In this document: positions 48,691 to 59,461 of the stretch, one piece after another
Layout: the number at the start of each line of letters is the position of its first letter
How positions within the stretch are numbered: position 1 is the first letter of the stretch
Assembly (NCBI RefSeq): GCF_001540865.1
Contig: NC_033645.1
Coordinates: 927,687-991,686 of the forward strand
DNA length: 64,000 nt
Direction: 5' to 3'
From: Ananas comosus
Lineage: Eukaryota > Streptophyta > Magnoliopsida > Poales > Bromeliaceae
Program-made: the position numbers and the translations under genes
Notes under the pieces: model-generated
Told to the model about the DNA's origin: nothing
What the model saw: the letters and a program-made list of their open reading frames with translations, nothing else
The model's database searches: none

Positions 48691-49616
48691 AAAAAACAAA
48701 GCCTAATTCCAGTCCCCTTATCAGTAAGGCAAAGAAATTTTTTTTTAAAAAAAAAAAATCAGGAAAGAGTTCAGATTAATGGTCAATCAATCTTCAGAAC
48801 TAGATTTGAAGAATCTCCCCAATAAACGACAGTTTCATTAATACAGGGACAAGCCGGAGGTGCGGAGCAGTACTTAGATGGAAACCGCCAGCAACAAAAG
48901 CAGTGGCCGAATTTCATCATTATTATTATCAGCCAATGTTAAAGAATGTTGATAACAAATCAAACTTGAAAAATGAAAGAACATTGAAGTTATCAATTTT
49001 CATACATACAATGCATTTTAGAAAAAAATCAGGATAAGATGCTACGAATTATCAATGGATGCATAATACACAGTCAAAATAATACATGCAGATCATAAAG
49101 AATCCCTTATCTTCAGGCAGATGAGATAAAAAGTTACTACGCCCCTACGATTGTTGAAAACTAAGACTAGTTTAGGATAATGATAGTTTAGGATTGTCTT
49201 AAAGAACAATGTTTGATGATTTGAGTAGTTCAGGACAATTCTGAACTTTCTTATCTGCAATGACAGTTCTCACATTTTAACAAAGGCAACAGTTCTGCAT
49301 CATCATAAAATCTCTTATCATTGTAAAATCTTGCCATTGTAGATGACTATTCCTTTATGTTAAAACCATATTTCTTTCTTCTCTTTCCTTTTTTTTTGCC
49401 TCTTTTTTTTTTTTTTTTCTTTTGCAGAAAAAGAGAAAGCCCATAAACAATACTATGGGAACAATTAGGAACAAGGACAAGTGATGTTGGAAATAATATC
49501 TTCGCACTAAACAAGTTTTGTACATTGATTTTCTTTCTCTTTTTTTTTTTTTTTGTACTTCCAAACAATTACATGGAATATCACATATAAAGAAGACCAC
49601 ATGGCAATCCTATTCT
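48691..49616. other. Intergenic DNA between SAUR units 1 and 2
   Basis: Nothing coding is seen. T-rich tracts lie at about 49387-49421 and 49533-49554. Confidence 0.55.
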
Positions 49617-50030
49617 TTAGCAGCTACAAACTGCTACATGTTGCGTAAGTTCTACAGAAGGTAAAGAACAAGAAAAGTGACAAGGGATCAAAATGGAGCT
49701 GAGAAGTGCTCTCTCCACCTCTTCTGACACTCGCCTTCTAAGCAAAGACATCGCATACTCCATGAAAACTGCATAACAGGGCAATGTTATAGGCGCGTCG
49801 CACATTAATCCAAACTCCTCTTCGGACATCTTGAATAGCTCTGCAAAGATTCTGCTACTAAGGTACGCCAACAGGACCATGAATCGCTTTCTGTCCATAC
49901 TGTACATGACACAATGCCCCTTCTCTGCAACTGAAGTGCTGCATGCCTCACTGCCGAGGCCTGCGTCTCTTCTCGCCATCGCAATCCTTCTCATCCCCGA
50001 GGCGGCCATTCTCTGCCACTTCTTTGCCAT
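49617..50030 (-). CDS. SAUR family protein, array copy 2, N-terminally shortened
   Basis: The SAUR domain is intact (KGHCVMYSMDRKRFMVLLAY, FAELFKMSEEEFGLMCDAPI, LLRRRVSEEVERALLSS). The frame opens at a Met at 50069, but the first 13 residues (MDVGAYLVLFLIA) are unrelated to the MINPKKLIE-type start of the other copies. The conserved TATA motif is only about 19 bp before that Met, against about 100 bp in copies 3 and 4. So about 70 bp of leader and first codons were lost. I use the Met at 50030 (MAKKWQRM), which matches an internal Met in the paralogues, giving 137 residues. The domain also has odd changes, such as Cys for Asp in LPCYAVF. Confidence 0.78.
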   Translation of the reverse strand: MAKKWQRMAASGMRRIAMARRDAGLGSEACSTSVAEKGHCVMYSMDRKRFMVLLAYLSSRIFAELFKMSEEEFGLMCDAPITLPCYAVFMEYAMSLLRRRVSEEVERALLSSILIPCHFSCSLPSVELTQHVAVCSC

Positions 50031-50082
50031 TGCAATTAAGAAGAGGACTAGATATGCACCAACATCCACCTATGCCATCTAC

Positions 50083-50090
50083 TTATAGGC
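50083..50090 (-). promoter_or_regulatory. TATA-box candidate of SAUR copy 2
   Basis: GCCTATAAGT on the minus strand, matching copies 3 and 4 in context (followed by AGATG). It lies about 55 bp before the Met at 50030. Confidence 0.6.
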
Positions 50091-50389
50091 TATGAAAGAG
50101 GCTATGTTAGGAATGTGTAGCTCTATCTATTATCTGTCAGCAAGAGGCAATGCCATGTGCCTGGTAAATGAGATGTTGATGCTGAGGACCGACAAGTTTG
50201 ATTGGTTTTGCAAGTGTTTTCATGTAGGGTAGAGCATACATATGCGGCTAGAAACATGCTGGGTCCAGTCCTTTAATTTGGCTAATCTTAGACGTCCGTG
50301 CTGCTTTTTTAGTTGAATGGCCTTATTTCTGAGTTTCTGCCTTATTTCCGAGTCACGCATCAGAAAGAAATTGACAGCAGACCAACTTA

Positions 50390-50600
50390 TGAATGGATAT
50401 ACGACCGAATTCAAGTAATGACTAAAGCTAAGTGCAGCATTGTGGTCAAGTTCATCAGGCACGCAATGAATGGTTTGTCCATGAATTATTAGACACAAAG
50501 ATTCGACAGCTGAAGATGTAGATGTTGTTGCTGGTAGGGAACTGAAGGCCCATCCTCATGTGGCACTGTCCATTGCTTTTGCACTGCAACATCCACAAAT
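50390..50600. repeat. Conserved upstream block, SAUR unit 2
   Basis: It matches the blocks of the other units in order: AGTAATGACTAAAGCTAAGT, GTGGTCAAGTTCATCAGG, GCTGAAGATGTAGATG, CTGAAGGCCCATCCTCATG. It is the shortest spacing from SAUR start to block, about 350 bp. Confidence 0.8.
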
Positions 50601-51224
50601 TGTGAATCTGTTATCTCATACAGTAAATAACAAGAAATTACTTCTCACAATCTCATCAATAGTAGATAACCCTGTTTACTCGGAAAAAACAAATGATCAC
50701 ACAATAGGATTGTATATGGGTTGCTTCTGTTAAAATCACTTCACTTGCTGTGTAGAGTCGTTTGGGGATGGTTTAAGTTGCTCTATGTTTTGCATCATGA
50801 TGATTTTACATAATGGTCGAAACAATAAAAGGTTGATGGCCATAACATATCTTGCAAGCATAATGGTTGTAACGACGGAAAACTTATGCCACCTGATGGT
50901 ACTCGACTTGCAAGGGCATCTAAGAACTTTCAAACCTTCGAATTTATGGGTTCGAGAATTAAAACTTCTGAGCAGCTTATCAGAAATTTCCGTACTTTGC
51001 GGGGATATATATATATATGCATTTGAACCAAAATTGAGGTACAAAAATGCGCAAGCAAGTGAAACACATATATAAGAAAAGATATACATATAAAGCATGA
51101 AATGTTTTGTACATCTACTTGTGACTTCCATGAATTGTGTGAAGACATACATACACAGGAGATAACAAGGGTGCTTTCCGCAAACCAAGAGGAAGTAAAA
51201 GAAAAGAAAAGAAAATTTTGGCCT
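50601..51224. other. Intergenic DNA between SAUR units 2 and 3
   Basis: No gene is supported; the overlapping frames on both strands (about 50736-51188) have no recognisable domain. Confidence 0.5.
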
Positions 51225-51668
51225 TTAGAAGCTGCAGACAGCTAATTGCTGGTTGAACTCTACTAGCGGGATGGAACAAGCGCAGTGGCGAGGAATCAAT
51301 AAGGAGCTAACAATCGCCCTCTCCACCTCCTCCGAAACTCCTTTTCTAAGCAAAGACATAACATACTCCATGAAGGCTGCATCACAAGGCAATGTTATAG
51401 GCCCATCGCATGGTAAACCGAACTCCTCTTCCGACATCTTGAAGAGCTCTCCAAGGATTCTGCTACTAAGATACGCCAACGGGACCATGAATCGCTGCCC
51501 GTCTATACTGTAAACAACACAATGACCCTTGTCTGCAACTGAAGCAGTACTAGATGCCTCGCTGTCGATGCCTGCGACTCTTCCTGTCATTGCAATCCTT
51601 CTTCTTCTCAAGGCAGCCATTCTCTGCCACTTCTTTGCCATTTTGATAAGCTTCTTTGGATGGAGCAT
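51225..51668 (-). CDS. SAUR family protein, array copy 3
   Basis: Single-exon, 147 residues. The N-terminus is MLHPKKLIKMAKKWQRMAAL, followed by RRRRIAM, a linker (SEASSTASVADKGHC) and the SAUR domain (VVYSIDGQRFMVPLAYLSS, LGELFKMSEEEFGLPCDGPI, FMEYVMSLLRKGVSEEVERA). It ends with QQLAVCSF, the same tail as copy 4. No sign of decay. A TATA motif is about 100 bp upstream. Confidence 0.93.
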   Translation of the reverse strand: MLHPKKLIKMAKKWQRMAALRRRRIAMTGRVAGIDSEASSTASVADKGHCVVYSIDGQRFMVPLAYLSSRILGELFKMSEEEFGLPCDGPITLPCDAAFMEYVMSLLRKGVSEEVERAIVSSLLIPRHCACSIPLVEFNQQLAVCSF

Positions 51669-51764
51669 TGTCTTGTTCTTTTTGATGAATATATGTTGTT
51701 CTTTATGGAATGTGAGGTAGAATGAATGAATGTGGATATGTGACAGCGTCCACCTTTCTCATCT

Positions 51765-51772
51765 ACTTTATA
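51765..51772 (-). promoter_or_regulatory. TATA-box candidate of SAUR copy 3
   Basis: CCTATAAAGTAGATGAGA on the minus strand, about 97 bp before the start codon; the same context is found upstream of copies 2 and 4. Confidence 0.65.
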
Positions 51773-52279
51773 GGCTATGAGAGAGGTTCTCGCTAGCAAT
51801 GTGTAGCTTTCTCTATTATCTGTCACAAAGAGGCAGAGCCATGTGCATAGTAAATGAGATGCTGATATCGAAGACGACAAGTTTGATTGGTTGAGCAAGT
51901 GTTTCATGAGCAGAAATGCATGATAAACAAAGTTTCACCATTTTCCGAATAGTCTCGAAAGCGGATAGTAAGGCCCCTCTCGGCGTCGGTGAACACTTGA
52001 TTGGCTCTTAACAAGTTGTACAGCAACATCATGTTTCAACTAGTAGTCAATTTTTTTGCGGCATGTCATGTGCATCAATCTTCTCTCATCCATAGCTTTT
52101 GCCTATGTGTTCATGGTTCAACATGTCCTTCAAGTTGTACTTCAATATCCCTTCCTCACTTAAAACCTGTTCAGATATCAATGTTGGGCTGGTGGGGGCC
52201 AAAACAAACCATGTGCTTCTAACTGCATGAAAAAGCACCTGGAGTAGCAATTTCTAGGCTTTGCAAAGGGCTCACTTAT

Positions 52280-52510
52280 GAGGTTGATATATGACCAAAT
52301 GCAGGCAATGACTAAAGTTAAAGTACAACAATTTGGTTGAGTGCATTCGATTCTCGACGAATGTCTAGTTTGTTTAGTGTCAGAGTTAAAGATCTGATAT
52401 CTGAGAGACAGATATTGTGGCTGGTAGGGAGCAAAAGGGCCATCCTCATTTGATATTGTACACTGTTTTGTTGCATGATTTGCTTTGTAGGCCGCATTTA
52501 ACCTCAATCA
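52280..52510. repeat. Conserved upstream block, SAUR unit 3
   Basis: It contains GAGGTTGATATATGACCAAA, CAATGACTAAAGTTAAAGTA and AAAAGGGCCATCCTCATTTG in the shared order. A further shared motif (TTGGGCTGGTGGGGGCCAAA) lies a little to its left, near 52184. Confidence 0.8.
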
Positions 52511-52591
52511 CAAGTTGTACAACTTTGAAGCATTCACCCGTGCATTTTGATACTTCTATTTGGTTGCCCAGAAAACCCAACATTGATGTAA

Positions 52592-52937
52592 CACTACAAG
52601 AAAATTTCAATATAAGAACGCTTGGAAGAAGTGTCCCTACAATATAGCAAAATATCGACGCTTCAAAAAGTGTCGTCATGTGAACGTTCTATTGTATCAA
52701 ATCAATTTATTACTGATAAACTTTACTATTATTTTTTAATTTTTAGACGCTTTAAACCATCATGATTTTAAAAATTCGGACGCTTTGAAGGGTCAGAATA
52801 TATTTTACCGAAACTTGGCATAAACGTCGGTATATACGTGACGACTCTTCATTTGTTGACGCTGTAAATGATGCTTTCAAATATAATGCTAGACTATATT
52901 GGGATGCTTTTAAGCATCATTTAATTTTCTTGTAGTG
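52592..52937. mobile_element. CACTA-type non-autonomous DNA element
   Basis: It starts CACTACAAGAAAA and ends TTTTCTTGTAGTG, perfect 13-bp inverted ends of the CACTA (En/Spm) group. The flanks are TAA and TGA, a 3-bp duplication with one mismatch. The 346-bp interior has repeated subterminal words (GACGCTT, AAGCATC, GGACGCTTT), as the transposase-binding regions of this group do. No coding capacity. Confidence 0.85.
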
Positions 52938-53495
52938 TGAATTTAGTTTTTCCACACAATAAAATGCATTCAACATTGTGATCGTTTTTTTTTTTGGAAA
53001 ATGCTTTAGCTACTCCATAATATTGTCTTTACATGTTGCTGATATATTGACACTTATGACGTAGAGTTTTTTGATTGACTCATGCACGCACTCTAAAATT
53101 GTCATATGACTTTTCAAAACATCAACAAAATATAAGGGCGACATTGTGGGGATGTGTAACAGGATTTGGAAGTGGATTTACGAAACTTGCACTATCAAGT
53201 TTGTACAGAGCCTGTTTGCTGAGCCTATTCGACCCAGCTTTTGCTGAGCCAAACTGAGCTTTTAATTGCCAAAGCTGTTTGACTAAGGATCTCCCAATAA
53301 CATCTCTCTGTATCGCCCTCGCTTGTACTTGTAGATTCTGTAGTTTAGAAATGTGGGATGTGCTCACAACTTTAAGATTTTTTTTTTTTACAACGACGAT
53401 AATACCCCTAAAGAAACTAGTAAATTTCCTCATTGTGTAAACTCTCTAGCACTTCAGCAAAAAATTAGCGAAACAATGTTTTATAGCAAACAACA

Positions 53496-53669
53496 TTTAC
53501 ATGATAGAATCAGTCAAACGCTCTGCAGCTTCTTTCACAGTAATACACTATATGTTAGTGCACTTCTAGAATCTCATAATATTTATATGATAGAATCAGT
53601 CAGACAGTCTGCAGCTTTTTTCACAGCAATACATTATATGTTACTGCACTTTTGGAATCTCACTACTCT
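53496..53669. repeat. Two-copy tandem repeat, about 90-bp period
   Basis: The words ATGATAGAATCAGTCA, CTGCAGCTT, TTTCACAG, ATACA and TATATGTTA occur in the same order at about 53500 and 53590. Divergence is about one change in ten. No function is evident. Confidence 0.8.
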
Positions 53670-54132
53670 CAATACCTTGGCCAACTAGAGACATCTTCCC
53701 TGAGAAATTGATGGTAGAACATACGGAAGTCGGCAATAAGAAACCAAATTTGGCGAATTTTCACTTTAAAAAGTAAAAAAAAAACGAAGAACCGTACTTT
53801 CAGACTTCGTGCGATGTCATTCATGAACTCGGTAACGAAACACCAGGAAAAGACGACTTCGGTGTGAATCCTAACGGCTTGCAATGCGCTAACAAAATAG
53901 CATTGATGTTTGATTTGAAGGATCAAAATATCCAGTTGCAATGATGCTCTAAATTACAAGTTCCTTGTGGAGTTGCAATGATGTTCAAAGAGCTAAGTGT
54001 TTCTCTAAAGTGAAATTTTCACACATCAACTTGTAATCTTTGGAATCCTATGAAGATATATCTTTACAAAAAACCGCTCTCGCACACACAAAAAGGAAGA
54101 GAAAGAAAACATATACATATATATATTGATCA
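53670..54132. other. Intergenic DNA before SAUR copy 4
   Basis: Nothing coding is supported. Confidence 0.5.
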
Positions 54133-54567
54133 TTAGAAACTGCAAACTGCTAAATGATGGTCAAGTCCTACAGGGGGCATAGCACATGCTCGAGGGATCG
54201 ACACCGAGCTAAGAAGAGCTCTCTCCACCTCTTCTGAAACCCGTCTTCGAAGCAAAGACATCACATATTCCATGAAGATTGCATCGAAGGGCAACACTAT
54301 AGGCCCACGCGGCAATCCAAACTCCTCTTCGGACATCTTGAAGAGCTCTCCAAAGATTCTGCTACTAAGATATGCCAAAGGAACCATGAATCGTGTTCCG
54401 TCGATACTATACACAACGCAATGACCCTTCTCTGCAACCGAAGTCCTGCATGCCTCATTAATGTCGAGGCCTGCATCTCTTCTTGCAGTTGCAATCCTCC
54501 GTCTTCCCGTGGAAGACATCCTCTGCCACTTCTTCGCCATTTCTACGAGCTTCTTTGGATTGATCAT
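54133..54567 (-). CDS. SAUR family protein, array copy 4
   Basis: Single-exon, 144 residues: MINPKKLVEMAKKWQRMSST, a linker with RRIATARRDAGLDINEACRT, then the SAUR domain (KGHCVVYSIDGTRFMVPLAY, FGELFKMSEEEFGLPRGPIV). One Asp of the usual CDGPI loop is missing (PRGPI). It ends HHLAVCSF. It is closest to copies 2 and 3. A TATA motif lies about 97 bp upstream in the shared context. Confidence 0.93.
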   Translation of the reverse strand: MINPKKLVEMAKKWQRMSSTGRRRIATARRDAGLDINEACRTSVAEKGHCVVYSIDGTRFMVPLAYLSSRIFGELFKMSEEEFGLPRGPIVLPFDAIFMEYVMSLLRRRVSEEVERALLSSVSIPRACAMPPVGLDHHLAVCSF

Positions 54568-54661
54568 TGTCTATTATTGTGGCGAATGCTTTTTCTCTTT
54601 GCTATAGTGAGAGTGAATTGCCAAAGGTTGTGGATGTGTTGTAGCATTTACGGATCTCATC

Positions 54662-54670
54662 TACTTATAG
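54662..54670 (-). promoter_or_regulatory. TATA-box candidate of SAUR copy 4
   Basis: CCTATAAGTAGATGAGA on the minus strand, the same as in copy 2 and nearly the same as in copy 3. Confidence 0.65.
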
Positions 54671-55454
54671 GAAATGAAAGAGGGTCTTGTTGGCAATGTG
54701 TAGCTTTCGTTCTAATCGGTTAGGAGGAGGCAGTGCCGTGTGCTTAGTATAAGGGCGAATTGTAACATGATAGGATTGGTTGCGCAAGTGGTTCATGGAG
54801 GGTGGAGCATATATTCGTCGTCCGAAAAGCATTTCCTCCTGTGGTGTCAAAATAGTACAACAATTTTGCATTATCATGATGGAAAGAGTTGGTTGGCCAA
54901 ATAAAATGTGTACAACTCCTGGTATTGTACTGAACAGTACCGAAAGCAGATAAAAATGGTCCTTTTTTTTCAGCTCATTTAGCTCTTAATTCACCTGTAA
55001 CATGTCGTATAACAACGCCGTGTTTCTGATTTACTTGTCAACAATTGATTACCGGCATGTCATATATATCTTCGTGATTAATGGCTTTTGTCTACAAGTG
55101 TTCACAAAGGTGCTTCAAGTAACTCAATTTGAAGTCGAACCCAAGACCATAACTTGAAATCGGGTACCTTGTCCACCTACACTAAGATGGATTGGTTCAT
55201 GGAAATCATTGTCAGTAGCGCTATTATATACAGTTATGCAGAATGGGGGTAATTAGAGAAGTTGAGGAGTCTAACACAAACCATCAGCGCATTCGGTGCG
55301 ACAAGTGGAGTTTTTAATTGTTGGGCTGGTGAAGGAGCAAAGCCATGTGTTTTTTGCTGGATGAAACAGCCCTTGAAAGCAAATGTGGTCATGCCAAGGG
55401 CTTAGCTTAATGGACAAGCCAAAAAGATTGTCCCCATCAGAGCATAGTTGATAG

Positions 55455-55690
55455 TAGACCCACTTATGAGATTGATATTACAACCGAATTCACGTAATGT
55501 TTAAACTAAGCACAACAACTGGGTCGAGCTCGTTAGGCACCGAATGAGCCGCTTGTCCAAATATTGTCAGACTCAATGATTTGATATCTGATGATGCTGA
55601 TCTTGTTGCTGGTAGGGGACTGAACGGCCATGCTCGTGTGACGTTGTCCTTGTTTGATTGCACTGTTTGGTGGCATTACGATAGCTTTTG
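55455..55690. repeat. Conserved upstream block, SAUR unit 4
   Basis: It carries GAGATTGATATTACAACCGA, TCGTTAGGCACCGAATGAG, TTGATATCTGATGATG and CTGAACGGCCATGCTCGTG in the shared order, about 890 bp upstream of the start codon. Confidence 0.78.
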
Positions 55691-56254
55691 TAACATTTAT
55701 CTAAACTCTGTGTTTCAGACGTAGTCAGATAAATGTCTGGGGCAACAAAACTAGCAAGCATCTTTAAACATCATCAAGTAATGTGCAGAAATGGAGTTGC
55801 AAATTTGTCCTAGATTGCATACTTACCAACCAAATAAACAACAACAACATTTATAAATCAAAGCATGTTATGTACTTTGTTTGCAATGTACATTGTACAG
55901 AGATCAGATTAAGGAACCAGCATAAGATGACAAAGATTTTAACTATCTGTATTTAGTTAAGATCATGAAACACTCTGAGAAACTGAAAAGGTTTGGAATT
56001 CATCGCCTTGAAATTGGCTTCAAACAAGAATAGTTCCAGCCTCTTATGGTTATGTTTACTCTTATTGATTTCTATGAATTCAGATGAGATAAAACTTGAC
56101 CACATTTCCACACAGCAAGAAAAGGAAAAAAAATTAAAACAAACATAGGCAACCATTTTGAATATTTACTACTGGAGATTTATGAAAACTGAGACTACTG
56201 GGGAGTTTGGGAGCTTACACTGAAAACAGCACCCAAGAGGCAGCCGAGAAGGAT
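55691..56254. other. Intergenic DNA after the SAUR array
   Basis: No gene is supported. Confidence 0.5.
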
Positions 56255-56552
56255 CTAGCTAGTGTGTTGGGTTGTTGGTAGATGATTTGGCGAGAAAGAA
56301 ACAATGTCATTTTTTTAGGAATCAATCTTTCAATGCTTTAGTGACTATTAGACAAATTTATGAAATGGTAAGAGAATGAACCGAGTTTTATAGCTCTAGG
56401 TGACCTTTTTTTTTTTATTTTTTTTATTTTTTTATTTGATGCCTTTGTAGCTGTTTGACTCACTCAAGGACCCGTTGCCTCAACTTATATAGCAGAATTC
56501 ATTTTCTAAATGAATGAAGTAGGTAACATGCTACCTTTATCTCAAAAAGAAA
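56255..56552 (+). mobile_element. 3' end of a second LINE copy
   Basis: One frame reads MIWRERNNVIFLGINLSML just after a TAG, the same C-terminal block as WAVWTDRNNAIF in the LINE at 32881-34580. The 3' end, AATGAATGAAGTAGGTAACA followed by TGCTACCTTTATCTC and A-rich sequence, is the tail shared with the SINEs. Only about 300 bp remain. Confidence 0.82.
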
Positions 56553-58192
56553 CAAGATGGGTCAAGCCAATCATAATCTGTTTGGCTTCAGCTTTGTTTT
56601 CTTCCTCACTCATTTTATTTGTTTGTAAAATAGAAACCCTAAATTAGAAGGGTCCTTCGTTGAATTTAAAATATTATCTATTGTTTTCTGTCGATTCAAG
56701 TTTTTAGAGTACGTAATAAATTATTTAATATTATATTAGCACGAGATTTTGAGTTTGAATTTTACCAGACTTTTCCAAATCAAAATAACTTTTTCAGAAA
56801 TCACTTTTTTTAGAAGCTAAGCCAAACAAGCCCTTAGGCTCGGTCCCGAAGCAGGACCCGAATTGGTATTAATTAGTTGATCAACAAGTTGCACTCTTCA
56901 TGGCCCGAGTTCAGCCCAACATCTTTTCTTTTCATGCCCCAATGCTGTCTCTAATATTTTTTTGGGCAATGCTGGCTGTACATCTATAAAATAGACATAA
57001 ACTTTATCGTATTTCAAAAAAATATTAACTTTACAACTTTTTTAAATAAGTTAATATGATATACCAAATATAATATTTCTACATACAAACAAGATTAAAA
57101 TAAATTAAAAGTGTATAAATTACGGCTTCAACGAGCCGAACACGAGCGAGCTGGGTTGGTTCGTGTGGCTCATTAAAATATCGAGCTGAAAAATTTAGCT
57201 GTATTAAATGCAAAATTTATGTCTATAACTATATATCTATACAAAGAATCAAACCAGAAAAATAAATAGTGTTTTCTGAATTGTGATTCGTACATTTCAC
57301 TTTGTTCTCTCTACTTTACAACTAACATTCTCTTATACTGTTATTACTGCTATTATTGTATTCTTATATTGTTATTACTGCTTTGTCCTACCACTTTTTG
57401 TGGGCTAGGAGAACCATGTGGAGAAGGAGAGAGACAACACACTTGCCTCAACATTCGTAGAAGAAGAGAATAATCTTTAGAAATACTACAATCAATCAAT
57501 TGCGCTGCCTCCGAAAGAACTATGCACATGACATTCAGAGGCTTGGTAAGCAATTTGAGTTAGTTTTTAGATTGAGAAAAGCTGAGTGTAAATGTAAGCA
57601 AATTGGCGCGATTAAAGGATAATTTTTGTTAATGCGGTACCATTAATTAATTTGGTGAACAGTAGAGATTGATGTAAGAGATCTAATGGATGACTGATAG
57701 GTGGATGGTGCGCCAATGGTTAGACAAAGATTAGGGCTGCGCGTAGCATGAGAATATCTTCACTGTAACAAATATTTTATGTTAAATAATAAAATTTAGT
57801 TAAATATGTTGATTCCTATAATAGCGTACCAAATAAATTCTTCTTTGATATAATTTTAGCTTGAGCTAGTCATATTACTTTCGATTTTCCATTTCACATA
57901 GTTTAATAAAATTATTTTATGTGGAATATTTATTGCAGAGTACTTATATTAAGCCAAAAAAGGCTTATGACTTAATGGGTGGCAGAGACAGGTGATAACA
58001 GATGGAGGTGTGAAAAGATGGGGCAAAGTATAAGATAATGGAATATATAGGTGTAGAACACAGAAAATATTCGTTCATATCTTTTTCAGAAGAGACTCGT
58101 GCTACGCGATAAGTCCCGAATCGTCCACGGAGATTTTCTAACGCATCAAACCCCGTGGAAGATTGAACTATAAATGAATACGATCTTTAATT
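56553..58192. other. Intergenic DNA without a gene
   Basis: No coding homology is seen. The stretch 57118-57190 has a GAGCCGAACACGAGCGAGCT-type motif like the ends of the hAT elements to the right, possibly an old fragment. Confidence 0.45.
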
Positions 58193-59075
58193 TGTTGGAT
58201 TAAATAGGCCAATATTCTGTCCTGTGGTGGGAGGCCATATAGGCAGAGTCATTTTCAAAATGGCATGAGGCTGGGTTGGGCCGAGTCATATTCGAAGTGG
58301 CGTGAGGCTGATTCGGCCGAGTCACAATCGAGACCCGTGGGCTATATCTGTACGTTTTAAGTGAATTGGTTGCGTATTTCTAACAGCTCGAATTTTTGGG
58401 ATTAATGGTTAGCATCAACGATCCGACAAGTGGTATCAGAGCCAGTGGTCACGGGTTTGATTCCCGCATACTGTAAATATGTGCAGGTGCTGGATGGGGG
58501 ATTGTTGGTTTAAATGGACCAGCATTCTGCAATGTAGCGGAAGGTCATGTGGGCCAAATCATGTTCGAAATTGCGTGAGGCTAGGTTGGGCCGAGTAATG
58601 CGGAAGGTCATGTGGGCCAAATCATGTTCGAAATGACGTGAGGCTAGATTGGGCCGAGTAATGTTTGATGTGGTGTGAGGCTGGTTGGGCCGAATCACAA
58701 TCGAGATCCGTGGGCGCTGTATCTGTGCGCTTTAAGGTACCGTTTGGTTCGAGTATAAGAAAGAACTAGCTATTACAGGAATAGATACAAGTATGGGGAT
58801 AAAAAAAATAGCGTTTGGATAGATAATATGGAATAAGAAAAATATTAGGTAGTTTTGTATAGAAAATGGAGGTGTTGGTGGGAATAGTTATAACCGGTTA
58901 TTATAGGTAACCGAGAACTACTGTTCTCGGATAAAAAATTAGTATTTGGGTATAAAGGGGGATAAGGGCCTATCCCTATCCCTATCTCCTAACCAAACAC
59001 TGTCTAAGTGAATTAGTTGTATATTTTTAACAGCTCAAGCTTTTGGGATTAATGGTTAGCGCCAATGATCCGACA
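58193..59075 (+). mobile_element. TRIM-like element with 74-bp interior and a nested MITE
   Basis: The 5' LTR is 58193-58428 (TGTTGGATTAAATAGG to GATCCGACA). The primer binding site TGGTATCAGAGCCAG begins at 58431. The interior is only 58429-58502. A purine tract, GGATGGGGGA, leads into the 3' LTR at 58503-59075 (TGTTGGTTTAAATGG to GATCCGACA). The flanks TAATT (58188-58192) and TAATT (59076-59080) match perfectly. The 3' LTR is enlarged by a 63-bp tandem duplication (58537-58599 and 58600-58662) and by a MITE at 58736-59004. No coding capacity. Confidence 0.9.
58736..59004. mobile_element. Tourist-like MITE nested in a TRIM LTR
   Basis: Ends are GGTACCGTTTGGTT and, on the complement, GACAGTGTTTGGTT. 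The flanks are TAA at 58733-58735 and 59005-59007. The uninterrupted version of the site is seen in the 5' LTR (TTTTAAGTGAATTGG), which proves the insertion and its limits. 269 bp, non-coding. Confidence 0.9.
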
Positions 59076-59461
59076 TAATTTATCGTTCAAGATCCTCTAG
59101 AAGCAATAGGCTAATGAAAGATATGATTTCTCTCTTGCACAAGATGACTCAAAAACCACTCACGAATTTATCAGTATTTTTTTTAAAATTTTTTTCTTGT
59201 TCTACCTATGAGGGAATAGCTTATATATTTATAAAGGAATCCAAAATCATAATAGATAAGTAAAAGATTAGACCGAATCGATTTATAATTGTTATTTTAA
59301 TATGGCTAGAATATATATCTAATTAATTTTTTAATTTAAAAGTGAGATTAAGTCTAGTTCAATTATCATAATAACTGTCGGATCGAGCCTGATTATGGAC
59401 ACACCCGATTCAGTTAAACCGAATGCCCAACAATAGGGATACACCTTTTCCCACTCATAGT

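Noticed and set aside
48412..48691. Open frames in the conserved block upstream of SAUR copy 1
   Set aside because: The frames are not kept in the other three copies of the block.
49347..49600. Lys-rich minus frames
   Set aside because: They translate poly-T tracts and have no other content.
50736..51188. 150-codon minus frame between SAUR units 2 and 3
   Set aside because: No recognisable domain, skewed composition, and no counterpart in the other units.
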